NCBI GenBank assembly: GCA_024362935.1 | Contig: JANCRA010000003.1 | Location: 4,268,001 to 4,332,000, forward strand | DNA: 64,000 nucleotides | Source: Setophaga petechia | Lineage: Eukaryota > Chordata > Aves > Passeriformes > Parulidae | Direction of reading: 5' to 3' | Shown here: piece after piece, positions 63,601-64,000 of the stretch | Layout of the letters: every line of letters begins with the position of its first letter | Numbering within the stretch: position 1 is the first letter of the stretch | Notes under the pieces: model-generated | What the model saw: the letters and a program-made list of their open reading frames with translations, nothing else | The model's database searches: none | What the model was told of the DNA's origin: nothing | Made by a program: the position numbers and the translations under genes

Positions 63601-64000
63601 GTTTGGGATCTGCTGCAGGAGCATAATTTCATTTGGTCCCAGTGAGGTGGCCTTAGATGTCATTCTTTTCATTTTTGCAGTTGAAAAGCTGTTGGTTTAG
63701 TCAGTGGGAAGAACAGCAAGTTGCTGGTTTCCTGCATCTAACTGAGGAAAAACTGTTGCAGCTATGCAGAAAAATATTGCCCACTCTGAGCTGGGTTATT
63801 GAAGGCAGATGTTATGGCCCCTGCCCCTCTCTGAAAAGCCTGGAATAGGTGTTTAACTCACGACACACTAGCAAAGTTCCTGCTTTTCAAAAGCCTGCTG
63901 GTGACTGATGTAGGTGCTTAGTTCCTCAGTGGTAAATCTATTCCTTAGTGAATGATAGAGGTTCTAACTTTTTTCCAGTTTCCTCCTGCGAGTTTTGGTC

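Larger units (their letters stand above)
34611..64000 (+). other. BRF1: BRF1 intron, at least 29.4 kb (3' end outside window)
   Basis: Starts with donor GTACTG. The conserved BRF1 C-terminus (in human beginning LRPL and ending in an acidic DDGY tail) was looked for and not seen, so the intron most likely runs past base 64000. By position it holds: an antisense CR1 stub at 36843-36893; a TA/GATA microsatellite at 37165-37198; a sense CR1 at 39398-39569; a 16-bp tandem repeat at 40681-40710; T21 at 43127-43147; (TCTCC)n at 43964-43987; (CA)n at 46710-46726; a CR1 tail at 49741-49804; (TTTG)n at 53788-53805; TCTG/TCTA repeats at 54752-54790; a 303-bp tandem duplication at 55353-55935; A14 at 57221-57234; and A15 at 57628-57642. 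From 57643 to 64000 I recognise nothing. No nested gene was identified on either strand. Confidence 0.78.

Noticed and set aside
1..64000. A nested BTBD6 gene, which I remember lying within the BRF1 span in human
   Set aside because: No BTB/POZ or PHR-like open frame is present on either strand here. It would have to lie in a different BRF1 intron or elsewhere in this species.
1..64000. tRNA, snoRNA or other small RNA genes in the introns
   Set aside because: I saw no intact B-box (GGTTCGAANCC) and no convincing C/D pair with flanking complementarity. A covariance-model scan was not possible, so weak cases could be missed.

Overview
This window is vertebrate nuclear DNA, most likely from a bird and probably a passerine. 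Everything protein-coding that I can support belongs to one gene on the + strand, BRF1. It encodes the B-related factor subunit of TFIIIB, which places RNA polymerase III at tRNA, 5S and related genes. The bird assignment rests on several CR1 LINE 3' ends with the usual ...ATTCTATG termini. It also rests on a solo endogenous-retrovirus LTR of a kind I remember from songbird genomes. No prokaryotic features, RNA genes or CRISPR arrays were seen.

Eight BRF1 exons lie between 3648 and 34610. Their spliced length is 996 nt, they stay open throughout, and all visible introns are GT-AG. They encode the end of the second cyclin-like repeat, an acidic linker, the conserved TBP-binding block (homology block II) and a basic Lys/Ser-rich segment. 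The zinc ribbon and first cyclin repeat lie upstream of base 1, and the last part of the C-terminus lies beyond base 64000. The first five exons cluster within about 2.3 kb (3648-5935). A 24.2-kb intron follows (5936-30117). Four more exons lie at 30118-34610, and an intron of at least 29.4 kb runs to the window end.

The rest is intron. It holds at least seven CR1 fragments in both orientations, one solo LTR with a near-match 6-bp target duplication, one likely relict MIR SINE, a 198-bp uninterrupted polypyrimidine tract, a 303-bp tandem duplication about 8% diverged by eye, and scattered microsatellites and homopolymers. The many intronic open frames show no recognisable domains and were not annotated, although the longest is noted as a finding.

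I found no undescribed multi-gene system. The most interesting signals concern RNA processing and DNA structure. The exon after the 24-kb intron begins with GTGAGA, so splicing re-creates a 5' splice site as in vertebrate recursive-splicing exons. A ratchet-like TAG|GTAAGG site lies inside the same intron. The mirror-organised 9-mer/12-mer/9-mer pyrimidine tract could form triplex (H-) DNA.
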